From contig JAUXOH010000117.1 of the NCBI GenBank assembly GCA_030682505.1, positions 1 to 18,753 on the forward strand: DNA of 18,753 nucleotides, read 5' to 3'. Source of the DNA: Candidatus Didemnitutus sp. GTDB lineage: Bacteria > Verrucomicrobiota > Verrucomicrobiia > Opitutales > Opitutaceae. The notes beneath the pieces are model-generated. The model did not search any database. It saw only the letters and a list, made by a program, of their open reading frames with translations, and was not told the DNA's origin. Shown here one piece after another: positions 1 through 8,116 of the stretch. Numbering within the stretch: position 1 is the stretch's first letter; each line of letters starts with the position of its first letter. A program made the position numbers and the translations under genes.

Positions 1-94
1 TGATCCGCCCCAAATCCACCAGCAGGCGGGGAGCCGCTGGCAATCGGCCGGCCGCCACGAGGAAGTCGGTTTCAGACGCAAGATTCGCAAGCAT
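1..94 (-). CDS. Partial CDS, possible HDOD-domain protein N-terminus
   Basis: The reverse strand reads open from an ATG at 94 to the left edge of the window, giving 31 residues (MLANLASETDFLVAAGRLPA then APRLLVDLGRI). An in-frame TTG lies 7 codons upstream (113-115), preceded five codons further up by an in-frame stop (TAA), so the start lies between these points. The LPxxPxLLxxLxxI pattern resembles the beginning of HDOD domains, which are signalling domains related to HD hydrolases. Only the first helix is visible, so both the coding call and the family are tentative. The gene would be divergent from the solute-binding/kinase pair to its right. Confidence 0.35.
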   Translation of the reverse strand, partial: MLANLASETDFLVAAGRLPAAPRLLVDLGRI

Positions 95-253
95 GTCTTC
101 GAGGAATCGGCACAATTGCGCAAAATATTAGCCAATCCTCCAATCGGGACCCTCTCCGCGCCCGCCCGTGGCGCAAATTGGCTCGTCGCCCTCGTCCGGA
201 TGCGTAGTCTTCGCCTTCTTGCGCGAACAAAGTTCACTCTAGACCGGCTTCAA
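95..253. other. Divergent intergenic region, probable promoter region
   Basis: This stretch separates the truncated leftward gene from the rightward solute-binding protein. The rightward frame stays open back to a TTG at 116 and contains an ATG at 200, but that upstream part is Arg-rich and unlike a signal sequence. I therefore treat it as non-coding leader or promoter DNA. I see no confident -35/-10 pair and no clear operator. The AT-rich patch around 118-135 is the only obvious candidate for a melting region. Confidence 0.3.
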
Positions 254-1081
254 ATGCCCACCACCCCGACCATCAGGTTCTTCTATGCCGTGCCGGTGTT
301 TCTCTTGGCCTGCGGCGGGGTGCTCGGTCTGCGGAGCCTGCTTTTCGGCGCCAACTTGACCGCCGGGCATCGTGCCGAACCCACGCTCCCCTCAGCGGAT
401 CTGACGATCTATTACCACGAACGCCGACCTTACTATTTTGCCGACGGCGACCGGGTGGGCGGTCTGGTGGTCGAAAATGCGGCCAAGGCACTCGAGAACG
501 CGGGCATCCCCTTTCGGTGGGCACCCCTGCCTCCGGCCCGCCAGTTGCAGCTGATCAAGACCAACGCAGTCGCTTGCGGTGCCATCGGTTGGTTCGCGAC
601 GGAAGAACGTCTGCGCTTCGCCCAATTTACCGACACGATTTATCAAGATGAGCCGTTCGTCGCGTTGACGCGCATCGACAATCCGCGCCTGCGCGCCGGG
701 ATGTCCGTCGTCGATGTGCTCAAAGATCCCGACCTCACGCTGCTCGTGAAGGACGCTTATTCCTACGGGGGCACCCTCGACCAACTGATGACCGAGTTGC
801 AGCCCCGGAGCACACGAACCCCGGTCGACAACGCGGCCATGGTTCGCATGGTCGGCGCGGGCCGGGCCGACTATTTTTTCGTCGCTCCCGAGGAGGCGCG
901 CGAACTGCTCGCGCCAGACAGTCCCGCCTACACGGCGTTTCACGTCGTCGAGCTGGCCGGCATCCCGCGTGGGGCAACCCGCCATCTCATGTTCAGCCGT
1001 GCCGTTTCGCCCGCGATCATCGACCGCCTTAACGACGCGCTGCGCCGCGCCGCGCCGACCGCCATCGGAGGCGAGCCATGA
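254..1081 (+). CDS. Exported family-3 solute-binding-like protein
   Basis: From the ATG at 254 this is a 275-residue protein. It begins with a short polar stretch and a hydrophobic segment (about residues 8-29), which would act as a signal peptide or a membrane anchor. The rest looks like an SBP_bac_3-type periplasmic binding fold: a first strand ending in a YYHERRPYYF motif (compare the ERPPF/Y of amino-acid binding proteins), then the segment VACGAIGWFATEERLRFAQF and a second lobe around MVRMVGAGRADYFFV. No ABC permease or ATPase is nearby. Instead the stop codon overlaps the start of a hybrid histidine kinase by ATGA, so it more likely senses a ligand for that kinase than feeds a transporter. 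The ligand cannot be read from the sequence. An ATG at 200 and a TTG at 116 are alternative starts; 254 was chosen because the export signal then lies at the N-terminus. Confidence 0.8.
   Translation: MPTTPTIRFFYAVPVFLLACGGVLGLRSLLFGANLTAGHRAEPTLPSADLTIYYHERRPYYFADGDRVGGLVVENAAKALENAGIPFRWAPLPPARQLQLIKTNAVACGAIGWFATEERLRFAQFTDTIYQDEPFVALTRIDNPRLRAGMSVVDVLKDPDLTLLVKDAYSYGGTLDQLMTELQPRSTRTPVDNAAMVRMVGAGRADYFFVAPEEARELLAPDSPAYTAFHVVELAGIPRGATRHLMFSRAVSPAIIDRLNDALRRAAPTAIGGEP
1067..1071 (+). promoter_or_regulatory. Shine-Dalgarno site of the hybrid kinase
   Basis: GGAGG lies 6 bases before the ATG at 1078, inside the end of the solute-binding gene. It is one of the few clear SD sites in the window and fixes the kinase start at the ATGA overlap. 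Confidence 0.7.
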
Positions 1082-3108
1082 GTTCTCGCTCCTCCACTTA
1101 CTGGTTGCTGGCCGGGGGATTGGTGTTGTTTGCCCTGTTCACCGTACGGGTAGAAATCAAGACGCGCGCGGAAGCGCTGCAGCGCGTCGAGCAGCATGCG
1201 CACGCCGTCGCTCCCGCGCTGTGGAACCTTGATCGCCGGTTGGGCGCCGACTACCTCAATCTCGCCGCAAATTCCTTTGGTTATGATCGGGTGGCCGTGC
1301 TTGCGGGCGACGGTTCGGTGTTTCTCGAAAGTTACGGTCCGACGCTCCACGGCCTCGAACGCGCGCTGGCGCGCCTGGGCCTGCTGCCTGCCATCACCCT
1401 CTCGGCTCCAATCCTGAACGATGGCCAGGTCATCGGCTCGATTGAAGCCGTTTGGATTTCCCGGAGCATCTATGCGGAAGCCTACGCCTTGCTGGCGATC
1501 ACGCTGCTGTTGATTCTGATCGATCGCAGTTGGCAGGTGGCCGAGGGCAAACGGATGCTCGAACAACGCGTCGCCCACCGCACCAAGCAGCTCGCGGAAC
1601 GCGTGGCGAGTCATCGCCAACTCACGCGCCTGCTCGACCTCGCCCCTGATGTGATCTTTGTGCGCGAGGTCACCGGCGAAATCAGCTACTGGAACAAGGG
1701 CGCCGAGCACCTCTTCGGCCCGGGAGACCGGCATATCATCGAGCCTCGTCTCCGCGGGCTCTACGAGACCGCCGTGACGGCCGACACCGAGGGCAAACTC
1801 AGCTCCACCTGCCTGTGGGTCGGTAAACTCGAAGCCGCCAGCGCCAACGGTGATGCACTCACCCTGCATGCCAGCCTTTCCCTGACTCCCGACGAACAAA
1901 GAAACCACAACCGCGTGCTCTTCATTGCCACGGATGTCACGGCGCGGGCTGAACTCGAGGAGCACCTGCTCCGCGCGCAACGCACCCAAGCCGTCGGCAC
2001 TCTCGCCAGCGGCATCGCGCACGACTTCAACAATCTCCTCACTCCGATCCTGCTTTGCGCCCAGATGCTTCGCCTCGAGACGACCTCGATGCCCGGTGCC
2101 GCCGCCACGATCGAGACCATTGAAAAATGCGCGCGCCGGGGAGCGGATGTGGTTCGTCAACTCTTGAATCTGTCTGGCAATCGCCCGACGAAGCGAACGA
2201 CGGTCCAATTGCCGGTCGTCCTCAACGACATCATCCAGCTCCTGCGCGGCACTTTTCCGAAAACGATCCGCATCGAACACGTCTGGCCGGACTTCCTGCC
2301 GCCACTTGAGGCTGATCCGACCAATCTCCATCAGGCGATCCTCAACCTTTGCGTCAACGCCCGCGACGCGATGCCCGAGGGCGGACTGCTCAAACTGGAG
2401 GCAAGAGTCCTGACGCTCGACTCCTCTCGCCTGGCCCGTCACCCGAATGCCACTCCCGGATTCTGGATGACCATCGCGGTGTCCGATACCGGAGTCGGTA
2501 TTTCCGCCGCAATGCAGGAGAAAATCTTCGATCCGTTTTTCACGACGAAAGATGCCGGCCAAGGCACCGGCTTGGGGCTTTCCACGGCACAAGGAATCAT
2601 CCAAAGCCACGGCGGGTTTGTGGAGGTAATGAGCACACCTAGTCGCGGATCGACGTTCACTCTGTTTCTCCCCTGCCAGGTCGCCAACCCGGCCACGCCC
2701 TCCGACGAAGCGAGCGCCGTCGGAACAAGGGGCGATGGCGAGTTGGTCCTGGTCGTCGACGACGAGTCCCAAGTGCTCAAATTAGCGACCCGCCTGCTCA
2801 ACGGCTACGGGTATCGGACGTTGGCCGCCAGCTCCGGCCAAGAGGCACTGAAACTGCATGCGGAACGGGGAGGCGAAATCAACGCGGTCGTCACCGACCT
2901 CATGATGCCGGGGCTGGATGGCCTCGGTCTGGCAGATGCCCTCCGTCATCGCGCGCCGGCGCTTCCCATCATTGTCATGACCGGACTCCTCACTGGACAG
3001 ACCCGTCAACGGATCAATGCCGCGGGCCTCACGTCCATTTTGGCCAAGCCATTCCGGACCGAAGAGCTGCTGGCGCAGCTCCGGGCCGCGCTCAACGGTC
3101 GCGGCTAA
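1078..3108 (+). CDS. Membrane hybrid sensor histidine kinase (Cache-like sensor, PAS, HisKA, HATPase, REC)
   Basis: This 676-residue protein has TM1 at about 7-24, an extracytoplasmic region of about 108 residues and TM2 at about 133-150. The extracytoplasmic part has the ALWNLD...VAVLAGDG...IGSIEA pattern of small Cache-like sensors. A short coiled linker, a PAS-like domain (about 180-290) and the kinase core follow. In the core, the H box is LASGIAHDFNNLL with H315, the N box NLCVNARDAM has N427, and the ATP lid glycine boxes are DTGVGI (470-475) and GTGLGL (496-501). A C-terminal receiver has the acidic pair D561/D562, phospho-acceptor D607, T635 and K657, all intact. It should autophosphorylate on H315 and pass phosphate to D607. 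No DNA-binding output or HPt domain is present, so a partner encoded elsewhere is needed. It overlaps the upstream solute-binding gene by 4 bases, which points to a paired sensor. Confidence 0.93.
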   Translation: MSSRSSTYWLLAGGLVLFALFTVRVEIKTRAEALQRVEQHAHAVAPALWNLDRRLGADYLNLAANSFGYDRVAVLAGDGSVFLESYGPTLHGLERALARLGLLPAITLSAPILNDGQVIGSIEAVWISRSIYAEAYALLAITLLLILIDRSWQVAEGKRMLEQRVAHRTKQLAERVASHRQLTRLLDLAPDVIFVREVTGEISYWNKGAEHLFGPGDRHIIEPRLRGLYETAVTADTEGKLSSTCLWVGKLEAASANGDALTLHASLSLTPDEQRNHNRVLFIATDVTARAELEEHLLRAQRTQAVGTLASGIAHDFNNLLTPILLCAQMLRLETTSMPGAAATIETIEKCARRGADVVRQLLNLSGNRPTKRTTVQLPVVLNDIIQLLRGTFPKTIRIEHVWPDFLPPLEADPTNLHQAILNLCVNARDAMPEGGLLKLEARVLTLDSSRLARHPNATPGFWMTIAVSDTGVGISAAMQEKIFDPFFTTKDAGQGTGLGLSTAQGIIQSHGGFVEVMSTPSRGSTFTLFLPCQVANPATPSDEASAVGTRGDGELVLVVDDESQVLKLATRLLNGYGYRTLAASSGQEALKLHAERGGEINAVVTDLMMPGLDGLGLADALRHRAPALPIIVMTGLLTGQTRQRINAAGLTSILAKPFRTEELLAQLRAALNGRG

Positions 3109-3123
3109 ACCACCACGTCGTCC

Positions 3124-3153
3124 GGGCGTGCCCTTGGGCGTCCCTTTTTGTTT
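3124..3153 (+). terminator. Weak candidate terminator after the kinase gene
   Basis: Shortly after the kinase stop, GTGCCC and GGGCGT can pair around TT (3128-3141, with two G-T pairs), followed after CCC by TTTTTGTTT. The stem is short and the loop tight, so this is only a possible rho-independent terminator separating the sensor pair from the peptidase gene. Confidence 0.25.
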
Positions 3154-3193
3154 CAGGGCTCGCGTCGCAATTTGGTCACGCCATTTTGCGACC

Positions 3194-5008
3194 ATGCTTC
3201 GCCCTCTTCTGACTGCAGTTCTTCTCCTCGTCGGCGGCTCCCCAGTCACCGCCGACGTCTCACCCCAAGACCTGCTCCCACCCGCTCCGCCTTGGACCGG
3301 TGCCAGCGAGGCCCTGATCGTTGCGGCGAATCATCCGTGGATCACACCCGCTGAAACCACCGGCCTCACCGATACACCCAACTACGACGACACCATCGCG
3401 TGGTTGCGCAAACTCGCCGAGGCCTCGCCGTTCATCTCTTTGCAGGCCTTCGGTCGCACGCCGCAAGGTCGCCCCCTCTACGCAGTCATGGCCACGCGCG
3501 ACGGCGTGGATGATGTCCGCCGGTTGCCCGCCACCGGGCGCCCCACGTTGCTCGCACAAGCCGGCATTCACTCGGGGGAGATCGACGGCAAGGATGCCGG
3601 CCTGATGCTGCTCCGTGATCTCGCCTTTGGCGGCAAGTCCGCCCTGCTGGACAAGGCCAACTTCCTCCTCGTGCCGGTCTTCAACGCCGACGGCCACGAG
3701 CGCAGCTCCGAGTGGAACCGTCCGAATCAACGCGGACCCGTTCACCAAGGTTGGCGCACCACCGCCCAGAATCTGAATCTCAACCGCGACTACATGAAAG
3801 CCGCCGCGCCGGAGATGCGCGCGATGCTCCAACTGATCAGGCTCGCCCAACCGTCGCTCTATCTCGATCTCCACGTGACCGATGGCATCGACTACCAATA
3901 CGACATCACCTACGGGTTTCACGGTTGGGGCGGCAAGTTCGCCTGGTCGCCCCGCAGCGGCCAATGGCTCGACGAAGTCTGGCGACCCGCGATGGATTCC
4001 GCGCTGCAATCTGCCGGGCACATCCCCGGCCGCTTGATTTTCGCCGTGAATGATCGCGACCTCACCCAAGGCATTGGCGAAGGGCCGGCCGATCCGCGCT
4101 TTTCCTCCGCGTATGGCGACTTGCGCCACCTTCCGACGGTGTTGGTCGAGAACCATTCCCTTAAGCCCTATCGCCAACGCGTGCTCGGCACCTACGTGCT
4201 GCTCGAAGCCTCGCTACGCACCCTGGGTGATCATGCCGCCGCCCTGCAGGCGGCTCTCGCCACGGATCGCGCGGCTCGCCCGGCAACGCTGGCGCTCAAT
4301 TGGGGCGGCCAACCCGACAGTCAATCGACGATGGATTTTCTCGGCATCGCTTACGAAGAATATGTGTCGCCCGCTTCCGGCACGACGGAAGTCCGCTGGC
4401 TCGGCACGCCGAAAACCTACCGGAATCTGCCGGTTCGCGTTCTGACCAAGCCCGGCATCGAACTGCGCCGCCCCAAGGCCTACTATGTGCCGATCACCGA
4501 GCGCGACGTCCTCGCCACGCTCGAAGCTCACGGCATCCAGATGGAAACGCTCCCGGCGCCGGTCACGCGCACGCTCGAGCAATATCGCCTCGTCAATCCC
4601 AAGGTCGGGGCGATGCCTTTCGAGGGTCGTCACCTGATCACCACTCAGGTCGCCGCCGAGGCCGTGACGGTCACGCTGCCCGCGGCCACCGTGCGCGTCT
4701 CCACCGATCAGCCCCTCGGTGACCTCGCGATCGCGCTGCTGGAACCCGAGAGCAAGGATTCGCTGTTCGCGTGGGGATTCATGCCCGAAATTCTCCAGCG
4801 CACGGAATATGTTGAAGGCTACGTCCTTGCCCCCTTGGCCGAACGGATGCTCGCGGAAAACCCGGCCTTGAAATCCGCCTTCGAGGCCAAGCTCGCCGCC
4901 GAACCGGAATTCGCCGGCAATCCCAACGCCCGACTCAGCTGGTTCTATTCGCGCAGCAAATTCGCCGATACGCACTACCTGCTCTACCCCGTGCGGATGG
5001 AGCGTTAG
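3194..5008 (+). CDS. Exported M14-family zinc carboxypeptidase
   Basis: This is a 604-residue protein from the ATG at 3194. An upstream extension is open but Arg/Pro-rich, while this start puts a signal peptide (MLRPLLTAVLLLVGG, cleavage near residue 20) at the N-terminus. M14 active-site elements are all present. The zinc ligands are H126 and E129 in GIHSGEIDG and H227 in LDLHVTDG. The substrate-binding Asn/Arg motif is NLNRDY (R198), and the general-base Glu is E319 in VLVENHSL. The catalytic domain occupies about residues 60-350. About 250 further residues follow, including an LEPESKDS...WGF segment and a WFYSRSKFADTHYLLYPV end. A C-terminal region of this type is, to my knowledge, usual in bacterial M14 proteins of this class. 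It probably trims C-terminal residues from peptides in the periplasm or outside the cell; specificity is not evident. Confidence 0.9.
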   Translation: MLRPLLTAVLLLVGGSPVTADVSPQDLLPPAPPWTGASEALIVAANHPWITPAETTGLTDTPNYDDTIAWLRKLAEASPFISLQAFGRTPQGRPLYAVMATRDGVDDVRRLPATGRPTLLAQAGIHSGEIDGKDAGLMLLRDLAFGGKSALLDKANFLLVPVFNADGHERSSEWNRPNQRGPVHQGWRTTAQNLNLNRDYMKAAAPEMRAMLQLIRLAQPSLYLDLHVTDGIDYQYDITYGFHGWGGKFAWSPRSGQWLDEVWRPAMDSALQSAGHIPGRLIFAVNDRDLTQGIGEGPADPRFSSAYGDLRHLPTVLVENHSLKPYRQRVLGTYVLLEASLRTLGDHAAALQAALATDRAARPATLALNWGGQPDSQSTMDFLGIAYEEYVSPASGTTEVRWLGTPKTYRNLPVRVLTKPGIELRRPKAYYVPITERDVLATLEAHGIQMETLPAPVTRTLEQYRLVNPKVGAMPFEGRHLITTQVAAEAVTVTLPAATVRVSTDQPLGDLAIALLEPESKDSLFAWGFMPEILQRTEYVEGYVLAPLAERMLAENPALKSAFEAKLAAEPEFAGNPNARLSWFYSRSKFADTHYLLYPVRMER

Positions 5009-5026
5009 TTCACCCGCGCCGCCGGA

Positions 5027-5055
5027 GCGCATGACACGTAATACGTGTCATGCGC
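5027..5055. terminator. Perfect 29-base inverted repeat between convergent genes
   Basis: GCGCATGACACGTA, one central A, then its exact reverse complement. As RNA it would form at least a 13-bp stem with a 3-base loop on either strand. It sits almost centrally in the 64-base gap: 18 bases after the peptidase stop and 17 bases from the pntB stop. The position suits a bidirectional terminator, but no T tract follows on either strand, so it may instead protect mRNA 3' ends or bind a dimeric protein. Confidence 0.6.
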
Positions 5056-5072
5056 GCGGCCGACCCGGCAAC

Positions 5073-6494
5073 CTAGGTTGAGGCGAGGCTCTTGAATTCG
5101 GCGACCACGCCCTGCAGCGACGACTTGGCGTCGCCATAAAGCATGCGGGTGTTGGGCATCAGGAAGAGTTGGTTCTCGAGGCCGGAAAAGCCCGTGCCTT
5201 TGCCGCGCTTCAGGCAGATCACGGTGCGGGCCTCGTGCGCGTTGATGATCGGCATGCCGTAAATCGGCGAGGCCTTGTCGCGCGACGCGGCGGGGTTCAC
5301 CACATCGTTGGCCCCGATGACGATGGCCACGTCCATCGTGGGCATGAGGGGATTGATGGAGTCCATCTCGACCAGTTGTTCATACGGCACATTGGCCTCG
5401 GCGAGCAGCACATTCATGTGGCCCGGCATGCGGCCGGCCACCGGATGAATCGCGAAGCGCACTTCGGCTCCGTTGCGTTCGATCATCTCCGCCATTTCGC
5501 GCACGACATGTTGGGCCTGCGACACCGCCATGCCATAACCCGGAATAATCACTACCTGCCGGGCCGCCTCGAGCACCGCGAACGAATCCTCCGCCGAGAT
5601 CGGCTTGAGTTCGCCTTGCATCGTCGCGGCCTCACCGCTCGCAGTCGCCGCCGGGACGGCACCGAAACCGGAGAAGAGCACGTTGGCGAGCGAGCGGTTC
5701 ATCGCCCGGCACATGATCGCCGTGAGAATAACGCCGCTCGTGCCGACAAGACAGCCCGCGACCACCAGCACGTTGTTGCTGATCACGAAACCCGCCGCGC
5801 AGGCCGCAAGGCCCGAAAGGCTGTTGAGCATCGAAATCACCACCGGCATGTCGCCGCCGCCGATTGGCATCACCAGCGTCCAGCCGAGCACCAGCGCCAG
5901 CGCAACAAAAACGCCCACGGCCGCCAGCTGCAGGAACGGATCGCCCGCGACCACAAAAACGACACCCGCAACCACCGTCAGCACAAGCAACATCCCATTG
6001 ACGATGTGTTGCCCGCGGAAAAGCACCGCCCGGCCGCTCAGCCACTCCGCCAGTTTGCAAAAGGCATAGATCGAACCCGAGAACGTGATGCCGCCGATCA
6101 ACACCGCAAAGAAGATCACGCTCGCGGTGAATTCGGGATGATCCGGCACAATCGTGCCACCGCGGATGCGGAAATATTCCGCCGTGCCGACAATCAGCGA
6201 GGCCAGGCCGCCAAAACCGTTCAGCAGCGCCACCATTTCGGGCATCGTGGTCATCTTGACGAAGCGCGCGCAGGCGAGACCGATGACCGAGCCGATCACG
6301 ATTCCCGTGATGATCCACGTGTAGTCGATCACGTGCCGGTCGAGCAGTGTGACCACGATCGCGATCAGCATGCCGACGCCGGAAATGAGATTGCCCTTTC
6401 GCGCCGTCGCCTGCCGCCCGAGCATCTTCAGACCGAGGATGAACAGGATCGAGGCGACGATGTAGGACGAATTGATGATGATCTCGCGACTCAT
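5073..6494 (-). CDS. pntB: NAD(P) transhydrogenase beta subunit
   Basis: This 473-residue protein is close in length and sequence to E. coli PntB. The N-terminal about 275 residues are membrane helices. The C-terminal domain III binds NADP(H), with GYGMAVSQAQ (319-328), HPVAGRMPGHMNVLLAEA (350-367), GANDVVNPAA (394-403) and a KRGKGTGFSGLENQLF stretch. With the two alpha subunits it couples hydride transfer from NADH to NADP+ to proton inflow across the inner membrane, supplying NADPH. The start at 6494 overlaps the pntAB stop (ATGA) and has a good SD site; the frame is open further upstream, but that part is inside pntAB. Asn (N92, in ALLNGFGG) stands where E. coli has the proton-channel His91 (AILHSF). 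Confidence 0.97.
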   Translation of the reverse strand: MSREIIINSSYIVASILFILGLKMLGRQATARKGNLISGVGMLIAIVVTLLDRHVIDYTWIITGIVIGSVIGLACARFVKMTTMPEMVALLNGFGGLASLIVGTAEYFRIRGGTIVPDHPEFTASVIFFAVLIGGITFSGSIYAFCKLAEWLSGRAVLFRGQHIVNGMLLVLTVVAGVVFVVAGDPFLQLAAVGVFVALALVLGWTLVMPIGGGDMPVVISMLNSLSGLAACAAGFVISNNVLVVAGCLVGTSGVILTAIMCRAMNRSLANVLFSGFGAVPAATASGEAATMQGELKPISAEDSFAVLEAARQVVIIPGYGMAVSQAQHVVREMAEMIERNGAEVRFAIHPVAGRMPGHMNVLLAEANVPYEQLVEMDSINPLMPTMDVAIVIGANDVVNPAASRDKASPIYGMPIINAHEARTVICLKRGKGTGFSGLENQLFLMPNTRMLYGDAKSSLQGVVAEFKSLAST

Positions 6495-6805
6495 GATGCG
6501 CCTCCCTCTTTCTTCACCGGGGTGGTTTCCTTCTTCTTGAACATCCCGAGCATGCGGTCGGTGACGAGGTAGCCACCCACGACATTGATCATGGCCAGCG
6601 TGACGGCCGACGTGCCGAGGACCGTGGTGACCCACGAGCCGTCGTCCGCGCCCGCCGCGATGATCGCGCCGACAATCGTGATGCCCGAGATGGCATTCGA
6701 ACCCGACATCAGCGGCGTGTGCAACTGCGAGGGCACCTTGGCGATGAGCTCAAAGCCCAGGAAGCCCGCCAGCGTGAAGATAAAGAAGAGGAGAATGAGT
6801 TCCAT
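6491..6805 (-). CDS. pntAB: NAD(P) transhydrogenase alpha2 subunit
   Basis: This 104-residue membrane protein has about three TM segments (about 2-20, 38-52 and 60-82) and corresponds to the C-terminal membrane part of E. coli PntA. The family motif QLHTPLMSGSNAISGI is present at about residues 27-42, including the conserved His. A charged Lys/Glu-rich tail ends the protein. The alpha subunit is split into two genes here, as in Rhodospirillum rubrum and Thermus. It begins 12 bases after pntAA ends and overlaps pntB by 4 bases, so all three should be made from one mRNA. Confidence 0.95.
   Translation of the reverse strand: MELILLFFIFTLAGFLGFELIAKVPSQLHTPLMSGSNAISGITIVGAIIAAGADDGSWVTTVLGTSAVTLAMINVVGGYLVTDRMLGMFKKKETTPVKKEGGAS
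6501..6505 (-). promoter_or_regulatory. Shine-Dalgarno site of pntB
   Basis: On the minus strand GAGGGAGG ends 6 bases before the pntB ATG, within the end of pntAB. It supports the start at 6494 rather than the open extension upstream. Confidence 0.7.
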
Positions 6806-6817
6806 GGTTCAGCGGGG

Positions 6818-7960
6818 TCAGGATTGTTTCAAAAACTGGGGATGCACGACCGCGCCGTCGTGCGTCAGGAGGCAGCCCTTCATGATTTCGTCGTCGCGGT
6901 CGAAGCGCAGCGTCTGCTTTTTTTCGTCCCAGAAGTGGGTGAGCCAGGCGGCGAAGTTGGCGGCGAGCACCTGCGTGGCGTGGTGCGCCACCGTGCCTTC
7001 CAGATTGGGATTCCCGAGAATCAAAACCCCGTTCGGCGTCACGACATCCTCGCCCGGGCGGGAGCCCTCGACATTGCCCCCGCTCTCGACCGCGAGATCC
7101 ACCACGACACTGCCCGACTTCATGCCATCCAGCATGGCCTGCGTCAGGAGCCGCGGTGCCTTGCGACCAAAGACCTTGGCCGTCGTGATCACCATGTCTG
7201 ACTGGGCGCAGATCTTGGCCATGCCCGCTTGTTGCTTGGCGATCTGCTCCGGGGTCAGCGCCTGCGCATAACCGCCCGCGGTCTGACCCGTCTGCCCGAG
7301 GTCGATCTTCACGAACTTCGCGCCGAGTGACTTCACCTGCTCCTCCACGACCGGCCGCGTGTCGAAGGCCTCGACGCGGGCGCCGAGCCGCTTCGCCGTC
7401 GCGATGGCCTGCAGGCCCGCCACTCCGGCGCCGATCACAAAAACGCGCGAGGGCAAGATCGTGCCGGCCGGAGTCATCATCATCGGCAGGGCGAGCTTGA
7501 GTCGCGCCGCGGCCTGTATCACCGCGGCGTAACCCGCGAGACTCGCTTGGGAACTCAGCGCGTCCATCTTCTGGGCCAGCGTGGTGCGCGGGATCATTTC
7601 GAGGCTCACCGCACTGGTTCCCGCGGCGGCAAACGCCGCGAGCAGCGCGGGCTCGTTGAACGGATCAAGGAAGCTGAGGTGCAGCGCCCCGCGCTTGAGG
7701 CGGGCCACGTCTTCGATCGAAGGCTTGGCCACGCGGAAGACCAGGTCGGCGGCCGCGAGACCGGCAGGGTGATCAGGCTGCAGGGTCGCGCCCGCGGCGA
7801 CATAATCGGCATCGGCGTAGTGCGAGGCACTGCCCAATCCGGGCTGCACTTGCACGGTCAGGCCCAGCTTAACCAAGGCCTGTGCGGTCGCAGGAATGAG
7901 CGCCGCCCGCGGCTCTTCCGGCATCTTCTCGGCGGGAACATAGCAGATCATGCGCCGCAT
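6818..7960 (-). CDS. pntAA: NAD(P) transhydrogenase alpha1 subunit (NAD(H)-binding)
   Basis: This 380-residue soluble domain I of the transhydrogenase binds NAD(H) and exchanges hydride with PntB domain III. The N-terminus (PAEKMPEEPRAALIPATAQAL) matches the alanine dehydrogenase/PntA fold. The RQD loop reads IPRTTLAQKMDALSS, with R125, Q130 and D133. The Rossmann motif VIGAGVAGLQA (GAGVAG at 177-182) is followed by an acidic residue (D200) suited to NAD over NADP. The second part includes PGEDVVTPNGVLILGNPNLEG, typical of PntA. An ATG 9 bases downstream (7951) is an equally possible start and aligns better with E. coli PntA. It is first in the pntAA-pntAB-pntB operon. Confidence 0.96.
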   Translation of the reverse strand: MRRMICYVPAEKMPEEPRAALIPATAQALVKLGLTVQVQPGLGSASHYADADYVAAGATLQPDHPAGLAAADLVFRVAKPSIEDVARLKRGALHLSFLDPFNEPALLAAFAAAGTSAVSLEMIPRTTLAQKMDALSSQASLAGYAAVIQAAARLKLALPMMMTPAGTILPSRVFVIGAGVAGLQAIATAKRLGARVEAFDTRPVVEEQVKSLGAKFVKIDLGQTGQTAGGYAQALTPEQIAKQQAGMAKICAQSDMVITTAKVFGRKAPRLLTQAMLDGMKSGSVVVDLAVESGGNVEGSRPGEDVVTPNGVLILGNPNLEGTVAHHATQVLAANFAAWLTHFWDEKKQTLRFDRDDEIMKGCLLTHDGAVVHPQFLKQS

Positions 7961-8116
7961 GCTGGCATAAGTTCCCGGCAGCTCAACGCGTAACCCCGGT
8001 CATAAATTGACCCAATTCAAGCGACCCCCCAGTCGGAATGATTTCATCGCCAGTGATGAACCCGGTTTGCTGCCGGCAGCCTTCTGCTTTTCGTCGGGGG
8101 CACCGCGCGCTGAGAC
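7961..8116 (-). other. Upstream region of the pnt operon
   Basis: This 156-base gap lies between the last gene of the four-gene envelope operon and pntAA, all transcribed leftward. It should hold the end of the former transcript and the promoter of the latter. A 12-base perfect palindrome GCTGCCGGCAGC lies at 8069-8080. TTGAAT at about 8020 on the minus strand lies upstream of an AT-rich stretch, but there is no convincing -10 at the right spacing. No coding potential was seen. Confidence 0.3.

Noticed and set aside
940..2772. Long open frame antisense to the hybrid histidine kinase
   Set aside because: The opposite strand encodes a kinase with every catalytic motif intact; the antisense product shows no domain and has the Arg/Gly/Gln-rich make-up of a GC-rich shadow frame.
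3017..3193. N-terminal extension of the M14 peptidase frame
   Set aside because: It overlaps the end of the kinase, is Arg/Pro-rich and would bury the signal peptide inside the protein.
5169..6572. Plus-strand open frame opposite pntB
   Set aside because: His/Arg/Asp-rich product typical of the complement of membrane-helix codons; pntB is unambiguous.
8069..8080. 12-base palindrome GCTGCCGGCAGC upstream of pntAA
   Set aside because: As a hairpin it has only a 4-bp stem; such GC-rich palindromes are expected by chance in this composition. Mentioned in the intergenic entry but not called as an operator or terminator.
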